64,000 bases of DNA from Opitutia bacterium (GTDB lineage: Bacteria > Verrucomicrobiota > Verrucomicrobiia > Opitutales > Opitutaceae): the NCBI GenBank assembly GCA_016187945.1, contig JACPIT010000006.1, forward strand, positions 186,001 through 250,000. The letters run 5' to 3'. A program made the translations under genes and the position numbers. The notes under the pieces were generated by a model. That model saw only the letters and a list, made by a program, of their open reading frames with translations, had not been told where the DNA came from and ran no database searches. Shown here one piece after another: positions 25,453-33,747 of this stretch; the first letter of the stretch is position 1; each line of letters begins with the position of its first letter.

Positions 25453-27384
25453 TCAGCGTCCCGCGCTCAGGCGGGCTCGCAAAGATTTCGCCTCGGGATT
25501 GGAGGGGTCAAGAGCTAAACAGGTTTCCAACTCCGCGAGCGCCTCCGCCTTTCGGTCAGCCTCGGTGCTGAGGTGATGCGCATGGTAGTAGTGCCACTCG
25601 GCCGTGTGCGGCGCGAGGGAGATTGCCCGGCGAAACGACTGCGCGGCCTCCGCGCGCCGGCCTTGCATGTCGAGTGCTACCGCCTGACGAATCCACGATT
25701 CCGCGGTCACGGGACACAGCGCGACCGCCCGCACCGCCGCGGCCTCCGCACGCCGGCCGATCGCCGCTGCGTGGCCGTGCGTGACGTGCCAGCTCAACGC
25801 CGTGGCGTAGGCGAGATCGCTCCAGGCGCGTCCGTTTTGCGGATCGATTTTTACCGCCGCTTGAAATCTCAACAGCGCCACCGGCACCGCGTCGTCGAGC
25901 GTCGCGCGCCCGAGCGCCACGCGATCGATGCCGCGCCGCGCCTCGAAGCGCAGCGCCTCCGAGCGATACAACGCATCGCCGCGCACCGCGCATGCCGCCA
26001 GCACGCCAAGGAACGGCACCACGCACAACGCCGTCGTCGCGCGGACCGCGCTGCCGGCGGGCGCGCCGTCGTCTCGCCGTAACGCCAGCGCGGCGACCAG
26101 CGCCGCCGCGTAGGCGAGCGCGGGAATCTTTGTGTGGAAATCCACACCCAAGTGCACCGCGAACGCCACGAGCGACAGCCACCACGCGAGCCGCCAGCGC
26201 CAGCTCGCGATCGCCGCATCGCCGGGTTTCGCGCCGCGCCGCGGCACCACGATCGCGCGCCAACCGAGCCACAGGATCGTCGCGCCGGCCGCGGCCCACA
26301 GCGCGAAGCCGACGACGCCGTAATCCGAAAGCGTGTTCAGATAGTCGTTGTGCGCCCAGTCGGGCTCGTTGCGAAAGCCGGCGGGCCGGAATTGATCGAA
26401 CACGACGTTGTAGGACGCCGCGCCCGTGCCGCACCAGGGCGCGGTTTGCCAGATGCGCACACCCACGCGCCAGATGATCGGCCGGCTCGACTCGAACTCG
26501 CCGCGCAGAAACGGTGCGATGCGCCCGCGCGCCGCGTCGCTGGAAAAATACAGCGCCACGAAACTCGCCGCGAGCAACGCGAGCACGCCCGCCGCGCCGA
26601 GCGCGCCGCGACGCGCCGAGCGACTCGTCAGCACCGGCCAGAGCGCCAGTGCCGTCGCCGCGCCGATCCAGCCGCCGCGACTGCCTGTGAGCACGAGGCC
26701 GAAGATCAGCAACGCCGCCAGCCACCCGCACAGGATTTTCACGGTCACGGAAATCGCGCGCGCGCCGAACCACACGAGGCACAGCGGCAACACGAGTTCG
26801 AAGAGCGCCGCGAGACTGTTCGGGATGCCGAACATGCCGGCCGAGCGCGTCCGGAATTGTTCCGCCTGCGTGCGCCCGAGCATCATCCACTTCGGATCGA
26901 CGAAGCGCTGATACGCCGCCATCGCCACGCCCGCGAGCGCGAGCGCGAGAAGGGTGCCGACGAGCGTCCACGTCTGCGCGCGCGAGCGCGCAAAGTGCAA
27001 CGCGAGCGCGAACCACAGCCACATCTGGAACCACAACAGCCACTCACGCCACGCCAGCCACTTCGCCGGCGCAAGCCAGAGCACGCTCGCCAGAGCGAAG
27101 AGCAGAAACGGCACTGGCAACAATGCGCGCCAGTCGAGCGCGCCCGGCCGCAGCACGAGCAGCACGGCGCCGAGCGCTGCGAGCGCCCACACCGCGCGCG
27201 CGGACCAGACCAGCGTCTCGGCCAGATAGCCGCCGAGGCAAAGCGTGGTCCACGCGAGCGTCGCGGCGAGACCGAGCGTGAGGAGCCATTCGCCGGCGTC
27301 GGCGACGCGCGCGAGCGCCGGGGATTCGGCAGCGTCGGTCGCGACGGCGGGCGCGTTGGCGGAGGCGGCAGGCGCGGCGGGCAT
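25453..27384 (-). CDS. O-antigen ligase (Wzy_C) family protein with C-terminal TPRs
   Basis: A 643-residue protein: about 11 membrane spans (residues 30-455) with the large periplasmic loop of the Wzy/WaaL superfamily, containing the catalytic-type motif GTGAASYNVVFDQF and AHNDYLNTLSDYGVVG (the H-N-D-Y-L signature), then two to three TPR units in the C-terminal 150 residues (WSDLAYATAL, SWIRQAVALDMQGRRAEA, AEALAELETCLALDPSNPEA). Such proteins ligate or polymerise surface polysaccharide; TPR-fused forms are common in Verrucomicrobiota, Planctomycetota and Acidobacteriota, and the acceptor is unknown. ATG at 27384. First gene of the O-ligase-FecR(-cyclase) group. Confidence 0.9.
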   Translation of the reverse strand: MPAAPAASANAPAVATDAAESPALARVADAGEWLLTLGLAATLAWTTLCLGGYLAETLVWSARAVWALAALGAVLLVLRPGALDWRALLPVPFLLFALASVLWLAPAKWLAWREWLLWFQMWLWFALALHFARSRAQTWTLVGTLLALALAGVAMAAYQRFVDPKWMMLGRTQAEQFRTRSAGMFGIPNSLAALFELVLPLCLVWFGARAISVTVKILCGWLAALLIFGLVLTGSRGGWIGAATALALWPVLTSRSARRGALGAAGVLALLAASFVALYFSSDAARGRIAPFLRGEFESSRPIIWRVGVRIWQTAPWCGTGAASYNVVFDQFRPAGFRNEPDWAHNDYLNTLSDYGVVGFALWAAAGATILWLGWRAIVVPRRGAKPGDAAIASWRWRLAWWLSLVAFAVHLGVDFHTKIPALAYAAALVAALALRRDDGAPAGSAVRATTALCVVPFLGVLAACAVRGDALYRSEALRFEARRGIDRVALGRATLDDAVPVALLRFQAAVKIDPQNGRAWSDLAYATALSWHVTHGHAAAIGRRAEAAAVRAVALCPVTAESWIRQAVALDMQGRRAEAAQSFRRAISLAPHTAEWHYYHAHHLSTEADRKAEALAELETCLALDPSNPEAKSLRARLSAGR

Positions 27385-27436
27385 GGCGGAGGTTCAACCG
27401 CAAGCGGGCGCAGCGCGCTAGCCTGAATATTCGTCC

Positions 27437-27675
27437 GTCGGAGCGGAAGCCGTGAGGCTTTCGCGGATGATCGAAAATTCCGCAGTTGAAACGCGGAGAG
27501 CGCAGAGGACGCGGAGTAGAACGCGGGAAAATCCGTCCCCACGAAGGTCTCACCTGGCGGCTGAAGGGGCGCGGCGCGGAACGATCGCGGTTTCTCCTCT
27601 GTGTTCTCCGCGTCCTCCGCGTTTCCACGGCGTTTTTCTGGATGATGAGCCGCGAAATTCTGACGAATTCCGCTA
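27437..27675. repeat. REPIN-like element interrupted by a second inverted repeat
   Basis: The outer arms (GAGCGGAAGCCGTGAGGC at left; GAAATTCTGACGAATTCCGC at right) are the two ends of the intact 62-bp element seen at 36143-36204. Here they are 170 bp apart because a different inverted repeat (ACGCGGAGAGCGCAGAGGAC with TCTCCGCGTCCTCCGCGT) sits between them (about 27482-27649). The 463-bp gap shows no gene. Confidence 0.82.
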
Positions 27676-27786
27676 ACCGTCCGCGCTGTCGAGTTTCCGC
27701 TGCCAAGTTTCTGCTGCGCGTTCAGCAGATTGGACCCGCCTTCGCTCTGCGAGCTTCGGCGGGTTCGTTTCGGCTGGGCCGAAACG

Positions 27787-27824
27787 AAAAAAAACGCCCG
27801 GCTCGCTTGCGCGGGCCGGGCGTT
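27787..27824 (-). terminator. Terminator of glnN
   Basis: On the minus strand a 10-bp stem (AACGCCCGGC with GCCGGGCGTT, 12-nt loop) runs into eight T residues, 24 bp downstream of the glutamine synthetase stop codon. Confidence 0.9.
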
Positions 27825-27847
27825 GTTGGTGTGCGTTCTACCCCAAA

Positions 27848-30019
27848 TTAGCGGATGAAGAGCATCTCTTCGTAGGTCGGCAGCGGCCACGACTCGTCGG
27901 GGCACACGGCCTCGAGCGCGTCGACGGCCTTGCGGATCGCGAGGAGCTGCGGGAGCACTTCGTGGCAGAGGTGCGCGGCCTCGGCTTCGAGACCGGAGAC
28001 GTGGTCTGCGCGGATTTCCTCGAGCTTGCCGAGTTCGGCGGTGAGCGAGTCGATCAGGCCGGTGACCTTGTCGAGCAGACCGGTGTCGGCCTTGGCGCCG
28101 GCGGCGCGGAGGGCGGCGACGTTCTGGGCGAGGGCGGTCTGGTAAGCGATCGCGGTCGGGATGAACTTCGTGTTCACCATCTCGGTGACGACGTTCGCCT
28201 CGACGATGACGGCCTTGACGTATTGCTCGAACGCGATGTCGCGGCGGGCTTCGAGTTCGCGCTTGGTGAGGATGCCGTAGGCTTCGTAGGCGGCGACCGT
28301 GGACTTCGCGGCGAGCACCGGGATGGCGTCGACGGAGGTCTTGAGGTTCGGGAGGCCGCGTTTTTCGGCTTCCTTGTGCCACTCTTCGGAGTAGCCGTTG
28401 CCGTTGAACACGACCGCGCTGTGCTCGCGGGCGATCTCGGTGAGGATGTCCTGGACGACGTCTTCGAACTTCTTCGACTTGGGCGCCTTCTCGAGCTTCG
28501 TGGCGATGTAGTCGAGCGACTCGGACATGATCGTGTTCAACGCGGCCAGCGGGGCGGCGATGGACTGATTCGAGGCGACGGCGCGGTATTCGAATTTGTT
28601 TCCGGTGAAGGCGAACGGCGAGGTGCGGTTGCGGTCGCCGGCGTCCTTCATGAGGAGCGGCAGCGTATCGACGCCGAGGTGCATCGTGCCGGCGCTCTTG
28701 GAGGACTTGGCTTTGCCCTTCTTGAGCTGCTCGAACACGTCGGCGAGCTGCTCGCCGAGGAAGATCGAGATGATGGCGGGCGGGGCCTCGTTGGCGCCGA
28801 GACGGTGGTCGTTGGAAGCGGAGGCGACCATCGCGCGGAGGAGGGCGCCGTGCTTGTGGACCGCGCGGATGACGGCGGCGCAGAACACGAGGAACTGCAT
28901 GTTCTGGTGCGGCGTGTGGCCGGGCTCGAGCAGGTTGCCCTGCGTGGCGTTGCCGAGCGACCAGTTGAGGTGCTTGCCGGAACCGTTGACGCCGGCGAAG
29001 GGCTTCTCGTGCAGCAGGCACTCGAGGCCGTATTTGCGCGCGACCTTCTTCAGCGTGATCATGATCGTCTGCTGATGGTCGGCGGCGACGTTGGCGTTCT
29101 CGTAGATCGGCGCGATCTCGTATTGCGACGGCGCGACTTCGTTGTGGCGGGTCTTGACCGGCACGCCGAGCTTGTAGAGCTCGGCCTCGGCGTCGTGCAT
29201 GAACGCGAGGACGCGCTCGGGGATGACGCCGAAGTATTGGTCTTCAAACTCCTGGCCCTTCGGCGGACGGGCGCCGAACAGCGTGCGGCCGGCGGTGAGC
29301 AGGTCCGGGCGGCTCAGGTAGAAATTGCGGTCGATGAGGAAGTATTCCTGCTCGGGGCCGGCGGTGGCGGTGACCATCGCGATGTTTTGGTGACCGAAGA
29401 GCTTCAGGATGCGGCGCGCCTGTTGGTCGAGCGCCTTCATCGAGCGGAGCACCGGGGTCTTGAGGTCGAGCGCCTCACCCGTCCAGGAAACGAACGCGGT
29501 CGGGATGCAGAGCGTGACGCCGTTGGCGTTTTCAACCAGGTAGCAGGGGCTCGTGACGTCCCAGGCGGTGTAGCCGCGGGCCTCGAAGGTCGCGCGGATG
29601 CCGCCGGAGGGGAACGACGAAGCGTCGGGCTCGCCTTGCGCGAGCTGTTTGCCGGAGAATTCGGCGATGGCGCCGCCGCGGCCGTCGGGCTCGAGGAAGC
29701 TGTCGTGCTTCTCGGCGGTGATGCCGGTCAGCGGCTGGAAAACGTGCGCGTAGTGCGTGGCGTGGTGCTCGAGCGCCCAATCCTTGATCGCCGTGGCGAC
29801 GATATCGAGCACGCCCGCTTCGAGGGTCGCGCCGGTGTCGATGGTTTTCTTCAGCGACTTGTAGGCGGCCTTCGGGAGGCGCTGCTGCATGATTTTGTCG
29901 TTGAAGACATTTTTGCCGAAGAGGCCGGCAGAGTGGCTTTCGTTGAAAGCCACGGTCTTCGTCGTGCGGTAATTGTTGGCCGCAGAGATCGCCGCGAGGC
30001 GGGAGGGACTAACGCTCAT
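27848..30019 (-). CDS. glnN: Glutamine synthetase type III
   Basis: A 723-residue ATP-dependent glutamate-ammonia ligase of the GSIII class (usual length about 700-730), which forms dodecamers of opposite ring orientation to GSI. The N-terminal GSIII-specific domain includes [25 protein letters not shown] blocks include [54 protein letters not shown] and [14 protein letters not shown]; a helical C-terminus follows. The start [18 protein letters not shown] matches the family N-terminus; a GTG 14 codons upstream is less likely. Followed by a strong terminator and not coupled to neighbours. No GlnK/AmtB nearby. Confidence 0.97.
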   Translation of the reverse strand: MSVSPSRLAAISAANNYRTTKTVAFNESHSAGLFGKNVFNDKIMQQRLPKAAYKSLKKTIDTGATLEAGVLDIVATAIKDWALEHHATHYAHVFQPLTGITAEKHDSFLEPDGRGGAIAEFSGKQLAQGEPDASSFPSGGIRATFEARGYTAWDVTSPCYLVENANGVTLCIPTAFVSWTGEALDLKTPVLRSMKALDQQARRILKLFGHQNIAMVTATAGPEQEYFLIDRNFYLSRPDLLTAGRTLFGARPPKGQEFEDQYFGVIPERVLAFMHDAEAELYKLGVPVKTRHNEVAPSQYEIAPIYENANVAADHQQTIMITLKKVARKYGLECLLHEKPFAGVNGSGKHLNWSLGNATQGNLLEPGHTPHQNMQFLVFCAAVIRAVHKHGALLRAMVASASNDHRLGANEAPPAIISIFLGEQLADVFEQLKKGKAKSSKSAGTMHLGVDTLPLLMKDAGDRNRTSPFAFTGNKFEYRAVASNQSIAAPLAALNTIMSESLDYIATKLEKAPKSKKFEDVVQDILTEIAREHSAVVFNGNGYSEEWHKEAEKRGLPNLKTSVDAIPVLAAKSTVAAYEAYGILTKRELEARRDIAFEQYVKAVIVEANVVTEMVNTKFIPTAIAYQTALAQNVAALRAAGAKADTGLLDKVTGLIDSLTAELGKLEEIRADHVSGLEAEAAHLCHEVLPQLLAIRKAVDALEAVCPDESWPLPTYEEMLFIR

Positions 30020-30198
30020 GATGGGTGTGAGAACGCAGGGTAGTGTTTTTTCGGTGAACACGCGCCCAAAATGGGGGGCGAGTGCTCGCGCGGAGGAGAG
30101 CCGGTTCTATGCCAGCCACCCCGGGGTGTCTAAGAAAAATACGGCAGGTGACACACGGGGCGCGACCGGAGGGCGCGCGGGCAAAATCGGGGCGCCGC

Positions 30199-30636
30199 TC
30201 AGTTCTTCAGCGCCGACTTCGGCACGCGTTTGACGGTGATAAAGTTCGCGCGGAAGAGTTCGTCCATGAGCTGGCGCGTCGCCGCCGGGATGCGCTGGAC
30301 CAGGTCGTCGAGCGGAGGGAGCGACTTCTTGTCGTCCGGGTCCGTTTCGGCCGCGGCGGCGCGGCTTGGCGCGGCCGGCGCGCTGACGCTTTGCTCGCGT
30401 TGCTCGGCCAAAAACGCGGACTCTTCGCCATCGGTCGGTCCGATGGGCGCACCTTCGTCGAAGCTGCCTTCCAGTAGCGGCGGTCTATGACCGCCGTCGG
30501 AGGCGTTGGGATCATCGGATCGGCGGTCATAGACTGCCGCGACAGACTCCTCTTCCCCACCCGACTGGCCGATCGCTGACGGCTGATCGGCGATCGCCGC
30601 CGTGCCGTTAGGCGCCGGCCTCAGTCGTTTTTTTTT
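30199..30636 (-). CDS. dnaX: DnaX tau-specific C-terminal extension, reached by -1 frameshift
   Basis: Reading frame open from the A9 run in dnaX (30628-30636) to a TAA... stop at 30199, one frame behind the annotated dnaX stop. It contains no ATG or GTG and no start before a TTG at 30411, yet encodes protein-like sequence: a Gly/Ala/Glu linker, then the compact helical end [20 protein letters not shown] and a basic tail ([11 protein letters not shown]). This is what is expected of a tau domain IV/V extension made by slippage on the A run, giving a long form of about 521 residues beside the 380-residue form. A REPIN (30474-30542) is translated within it. The frameshift is inferred from sequence, not measured. 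Confidence 0.7.
   Translation of the reverse strand, partial: KKKRLRPAPNGTAAIADQPSAIGQSGGEEESVAAVYDRRSDDPNASDGGHRPPLLEGSFDEGAPIGPTDGEESAFLAEQREQSVSAPAAPSRAAAAETDPDDKKSLPPLDDLVQRIPAATRQLMDELFRANFITVKRVPKSALKN
30474..30542. repeat. REPIN-like element inside the dnaX tau region, CGGCGGTC family
   Basis: It begins GTAGCGGCGGTCTATGACCG and its right arm is CGGTCATAGACTGCC, ending GCGAC in place of GCTAC. Same family as 32064-32132 and 59149-59217, but located in translated sequence if tau is made. Confidence 0.82.
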
Positions 30637-31763
30637 AACGGGTCGTCCGGCAGGCTCTCGGCCAGCGTGGCGATTTCCTTGATCAGACTGTCGATCGCGC
30701 GCGCACGGCTGGCTTCGACGGCTTTCAAGAGGGCCACTTCAAAATTGATCTTCTCCGACAGGCCGTGCTTCACGCCGCCCTCGCCTTCGCGCAGCGCGTC
30801 GAGGAGGCGCGTGAGCTGCTCGGTCGACATCGGCGTGCCGAGCGAAGCGCTGCTGCCACCCTTCGCGATGGCGTCGAGCAGCGACGTGCGCAGGTGCGCC
30901 TGCAAATCGACAAGCATCCGGTAAAGGTCGCGGCCGTTCTCGTCGCACTCGTCGACGATGCGGACGAGTTTCTTGTGGTCGCCGGCGGCGAGCGCGCTGG
31001 CGAGGTCGGCGATCGTCGCGGCGGAAACGAGGCCGTAGACGTCGAGCACGTCCGCTTCGCCGATCTCGGCGCCGCAGAACGAAATCATCTGGTCGAAGAT
31101 CGATTGCGCGTCGCGCATGCCGCCGTCGGCCATGCGGGCGATGCTTTGGAGCGCCTCGTCGCTGACTTTGATCTGCTCCGCGCCGGCGATTTTCTTGAGG
31201 CGTTGCACGATCAGCTCCGTCGGGATCGGCTTCAGGTCGAAGCGCTGGCAACGCGAGATGATCGTCGGCAGCACCTTTTGCACGTCCGTCGTGGCGAAGA
31301 TAAACTTCACGTGCTCCGGCGGCTCCTCGAGCGTCTTCAGCAGCGCGTTGAACGCCGCGGCCGAGAGCATGTGCACTTCGTCGATGATGTAGACCTTGAA
31401 CTTCCCTTGCGCGGGCGCGTAGCGGACGGTGTCGCGGAGCTCGCGGACTTGCTCGACGCCGTTGTTCGACGCACCGTCGATCTCGATCACGTCGAGGCAG
31501 GAGCCTTCGGCGATGGACTTGGCGATCGGGTCTTCCGGGTCGAAGTCGGCCTTCGGGCCGTCGGTGACGTTGAGGGCCTTGGCGAAAATGCGGGCGGTGC
31601 TCGTCTTGCCTGTGCCGCGCGGGCCGACGAAGAGGTAGGCGTGCGCGATGCGCTGGCGGCCGATGGCGTTCCTCAGCGTCCGGACCACGTGGTCCTGCCC
31701 CACGACATCGTCGAAGGTTTGGGGCCGCCACTTGCGGGCGATGACTTGATAGGCGCCGGACAC
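30621..31763 (-). CDS. dnaX: DNA polymerase III subunit gamma (short DnaX product)
   Basis: Clamp-loader ATPase; the 0-frame product is 380 residues. Walker [10 protein letters not shown] near residue 48, Walker [11 protein letters not shown] near 128, sensor-1 IFATTD near 158, arginine-finger SRCQRFDL near 172, sensor-2 GGMRDAQS near 218, followed by the domain III collar. The zinc module found in many DnaX proteins (four Cys between Walker A and Walker B) is replaced by a short Asp/Pro-rich loop with one Cys. The gene ends CCG-TTA, nine A, C-GAC-TGA: the A9 run is a slippery site that allows a longer tau product. It is preceded by the SRP RNA gene on the same strand. Confidence 0.96.
   Translation of the reverse strand: MSGAYQVIARKWRPQTFDDVVGQDHVVRTLRNAIGRQRIAHAYLFVGPRGTGKTSTARIFAKALNVTDGPKADFDPEDPIAKSIAEGSCLDVIEIDGASNNGVEQVRELRDTVRYAPAQGKFKVYIIDEVHMLSAAAFNALLKTLEEPPEHVKFIFATTDVQKVLPTIISRCQRFDLKPIPTELIVQRLKKIAGAEQIKVSDEALQSIARMADGGMRDAQSIFDQMISFCGAEIGEADVLDVYGLVSAATIADLASALAAGDHKKLVRIVDECDENGRDLYRMLVDLQAHLRTSLLDAIAKGGSSASLGTPMSTEQLTRLLDALREGEGGVKHGLSEKINFEVALLKAVEASRARAIDSLIKEIATLAESLPDDPLKKND
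30628..30636 (-). promoter_or_regulatory. A9 slippery sequence for dnaX frameshifting
   Basis: Nine consecutive A residues on the minus strand, read as TTA-AAA-AAA-AAC in frame 0, two codons before the TGA. A -1 slip (or RNA-polymerase slippage adding one A) enters the open frame that runs to 30199. An A-run at this place in dnaX is the known arrangement in Thermus (transcriptional slippage), and A-AAA-AAG in E. coli (ribosomal). A GC-rich palindromic stretch (GGCGATCGCC) follows about 30 nt downstream. Confidence 0.75.
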
Positions 31764-31769
31764 GCAGGA

Positions 31770-31860
31770 GTTGAAGTTGAAGGTTGAAGTTTAAGTCGAG
31801 TCGAGGAGCGGAAGCCAAGTAATCGTTTCGATGGCTTCAACTTCAACTTTCAACTTCGAC
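31770..31860. repeat. Inverted low-complexity repeat (TTGAAGG words)
   Basis: Left arm GTTGAAGTTGAAGGTTGAAG, right arm CTTCAACTTCAACTTTCAAC, followed by a GC hairpin (GCGCCGC-GAG-CGGCGC). The same word plus GC-hairpin arrangement occurs inside sucB and lpdA. Confidence 0.8.
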
Positions 31861-31885
31861 GGCGCCGCGAGCGGCGCAAAAAATA

Positions 31886-31984
<99 letters not shown>

Positions 31985-32063
31985 AGGCGGACCGTAGGTC
32001 GGACCTCAGGTCGCGCAACCAATAAATCTCCGCGCTCGAAAACAATCGCGCGTCTCCCTTGGT

Positions 32064-32132
32064 GCAGCGGCGGTCTATGACCGCCGGCCTCCCTATTTCC
32101 GTGCTTCGTCGGCGGTCACAGACCGCCGCTAC
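32064..32132. repeat. REPIN-like element, CGGCGGTC family
   Basis: It begins GCAGCGGCGGTCTATGACCG (degenerate GTAG head) and ends CACAGACCGCCGCTAC; 69 bp long. Confidence 0.87.
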
Positions 32133-32195
32133 AGAGGCAAAAGGGAAATGCGGCCGGAAACAATCGCGCCCGTCACTCGGACGGGCGCGGGAAAA

Positions 32196-32699
32196 TCAGT
32201 CTTTGCCGGGATCGGCGGGCGGCGCCTTGCCGTCCGGCGGTGGCGGTGGGTGGCCTTCGCCTCCGGGCGGCGGGGGGCCGCGACGGTCGCCTTTTTCGCT
32301 GCGCTCGCGGCGCTGCTGCTCGAACAACCTCCGCGCGCGCTCGCGCCGCTCTTCGTTGAACTTCTCGAATTTTTCCTTCTGCTCCGGAGTGAGGATCGCC
32401 GCGATGTCCTTCTCCATGCGCTCGAGGATGCGGCGCGTTTCCTGGAATCCCTGTTGGCGCAACCGGTTCATGTCCTCGACGTCGCGGCGGATGATCGGCT
32501 TCAGGCGCTCGATCTGCTCGACCGTGAGATCGAGTTCCTTTTCCAACGTCTTCAAACGCGCCGGACCCCAGTTGTCGGGCGCGAGGCGCTTGCGGAGCAT
32601 GCCCTTGCCGACTTCGAGCGTCACGAAACCGCCGGCCACGGCGCCCGCGAGGAAAATGCCGGTGAGCAGCAGGACGAGTTTCCAGGGCTTGTCGGTCAT
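32196..32699 (-). CDS. Spy/CpxP-like periplasmic protein (heavy-metal resistance type), membrane anchored
   Basis: 167 residues: one N-terminal span (LVLLLTGIFLAGAVAGGFV), then a long helical hairpin with the LTxxQ-like motifs LDLTVEQIERLKPI and LTPEQKEKFEKFNEERR of the Spy/CpxP/CnrX fold, and a Pro/Gly-rich tail. Such proteins are periplasmic sensors or chaperones. Its ATG overlaps the preceding TGA by four bases (ATGA at 32696-32699); with the sigma factor and the single-span protein upstream it forms a compact operon like those of CnrYXH-type ECF systems. A role in envelope stress sensing is inference. Confidence 0.85.
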   Translation of the reverse strand: MTDKPWKLVLLLTGIFLAGAVAGGFVTLEVGKGMLRKRLAPDNWGPARLKTLEKELDLTVEQIERLKPIIRRDVEDMNRLRQQGFQETRRILERMEKDIAAILTPEQKEKFEKFNEERRERARRLFEQQRRERSEKGDRRGPPPPGGEGHPPPPPDGKAPPADPGKD

Positions 32700-32992
32700 G
32701 ACTGCGCGAGGACTTCCGTGACGGTGTCGCCGGTGGCCACCTCGGTTTCCTGCTCGCTGCGGAACGCCGAGTAACCGAACGCCGCGGCCGCGACGCTCAG
32801 CGCGCATGCCGCGAAGAGCCCGCGCAGCGCGAATTTCTCGAGTAACGCGCGCGGAATCGGCGCGGCGGGCGCCGCGAAACCGAGCGCAGCCACGCGCGTC
32901 GCGAAACCATACGGCGCGCTCGCGTCGCGATCGTCGGGAGCGTTGCGCGCGGCGGCCGTGAGGCGCAGCCAAGCTTCATGGTTCGGGTTCAT
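32696..32992 (-). CDS. Single-span membrane protein, putative anti-sigma factor
   Basis: 98 residues: a soluble N-terminal half (cytoplasmic if N-in), one span (about 52-72, LFAACALSVAAAAFGYS) and a short periplasmic tail. Size, topology and position between an ECF sigma factor and a Spy-like sensor fit an anti-sigma factor of the CnrY/short-ASD kind, but no anti-sigma domain is recognisable. It overlaps both neighbours by ATGA tetranucleotides (32989-32992 and 32696-32699), so the three genes are translationally coupled. Confidence 0.75.
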   Translation of the reverse strand: MNPNHEAWLRLTAAARNAPDDRDASAPYGFATRVAALGFAAPAAPIPRALLEKFALRGLFAACALSVAAAAFGYSAFRSEQETEVATGDTVTEVLAQS

Positions 32993-33585
32993 GACTTTTC
33001 CTGAGTTCTGAGTTCTTGAAAGAGTTTCTGCAACTTCCGACGTGCGCGGAAGGCGCGGACCTTGATCATCGACTGGCCCCAGCCGGTGAGCGTGGAGATT
33101 TCCGCGACCGACTTCTGCTCGAGATCGAGGAGCTGGATGACGGTGCGATCGGCGGGCGCGAGTTGGTCGAGGAGCTTGCCGACGAGTTCGCGGGCGGCCA
33201 TGGCGTCGCTCGGCGTGTCGGCGCTGGTGTCGCTGAGGACGTTGTCGAGCACCTCGGCCTCGTTTTCCGAAAGGTCCGCCCACCGGAACTCCGGCCGGCG
33301 CTTCTGCGCGCGGAGCTGGTCGATGCACGTCGTCACGGCGATGCGCGACACCCAATGGGTGAACGGCACGTTGCCCTGATACTGTGCGAGGCGGGTGAAC
33401 ATTTTCAGAAAGATGTCCTGCGCGAGATCCTCTTCCGCCACGCGGCGCGGGAGGTGTGACCGCACGATGCGGATGACGAGCGGGTAAAGGTGCTCGACGA
33501 GCGCGCGCGCCGCCGCCTGGTCGCGCGCGCGGACGCGTTCGAGGCAACCGGCCAAGTCGAACGTTTCGTCAGCCATGAGGAGCAT
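32989..33585 (-). CDS. ECF-type RNA polymerase sigma factor
   Basis: 198 residues with region 2 (LYPLVIRIVRSHLPRRVAEEDLAQDIFLKMF, then HWVSRIAVTTCIDQLRAQKRR) and region 4 (LAPADRTVIQLLDLEQKSVAEI and the helix-turn-helix TGWGQSMIKVRAFRARRKL). Region 3 is absent, so it is an extracytoplasmic-function sigma factor. First gene of the sigma/single-span/Spy-like operon. Start at 33585 (MLLMADET) or three codons later at 33576. A REPIN lies about 60 bp upstream. Confidence 0.93.
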   Translation of the reverse strand: MLLMADETFDLAGCLERVRARDQAAARALVEHLYPLVIRIVRSHLPRRVAEEDLAQDIFLKMFTRLAQYQGNVPFTHWVSRIAVTTCIDQLRAQKRRPEFRWADLSENEAEVLDNVLSDTSADTPSDAMAARELVGKLLDQLAPADRTVIQLLDLEQKSVAEISTLTGWGQSMIKVRAFRARRKLQKLFQELRTQEKS

Positions 33586-33646
33586 GGGAGCGAGAGGAGC
33601 ACGCCGATGGAGACGCGTTTCCCTCCCCCGCAGTTACCTCCGGCCG

Positions 33647-33710
33647 GTGGAACGCGTTGACCTCAACGCGTTCGCAGGACGAGCGCATTGGGGGCAATGC
33701 GCTCCGCCTC
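33647..33710. repeat. REPIN-like element, GGAACGCGTTGACCTCAACG family
   Basis: It begins GTGGAACGCGTTGACC and ends AATGCGCTCCGCCTC; the right arm is diverged. Related to 44240-44299 and 60943-61015. Confidence 0.8.
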
Positions 33711-33747
33711 GGCAAAACTCTTTCCTCGGGGGCCACGGCTTCGAGAC

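Noticed and set aside
27385-27847. tRNA or small RNA in the glnN downstream gap
   Set aside because: The content is fully accounted for by inverted repeats and a terminator; no cloverleaf seen.
26134-29021. Large ORFs over the O-antigen-ligase and glnN genes
   Set aside because: Frames opposite or shifted relative to genes with complete motifs; one runs across the intergenic repeats.
30199-30411. Separate 70-residue gene starting at TTG 30411
   Set aside because: The frame is open upstream without an ATG or GTG as far as the A9 run of dnaX, so a tau extension explains it better.
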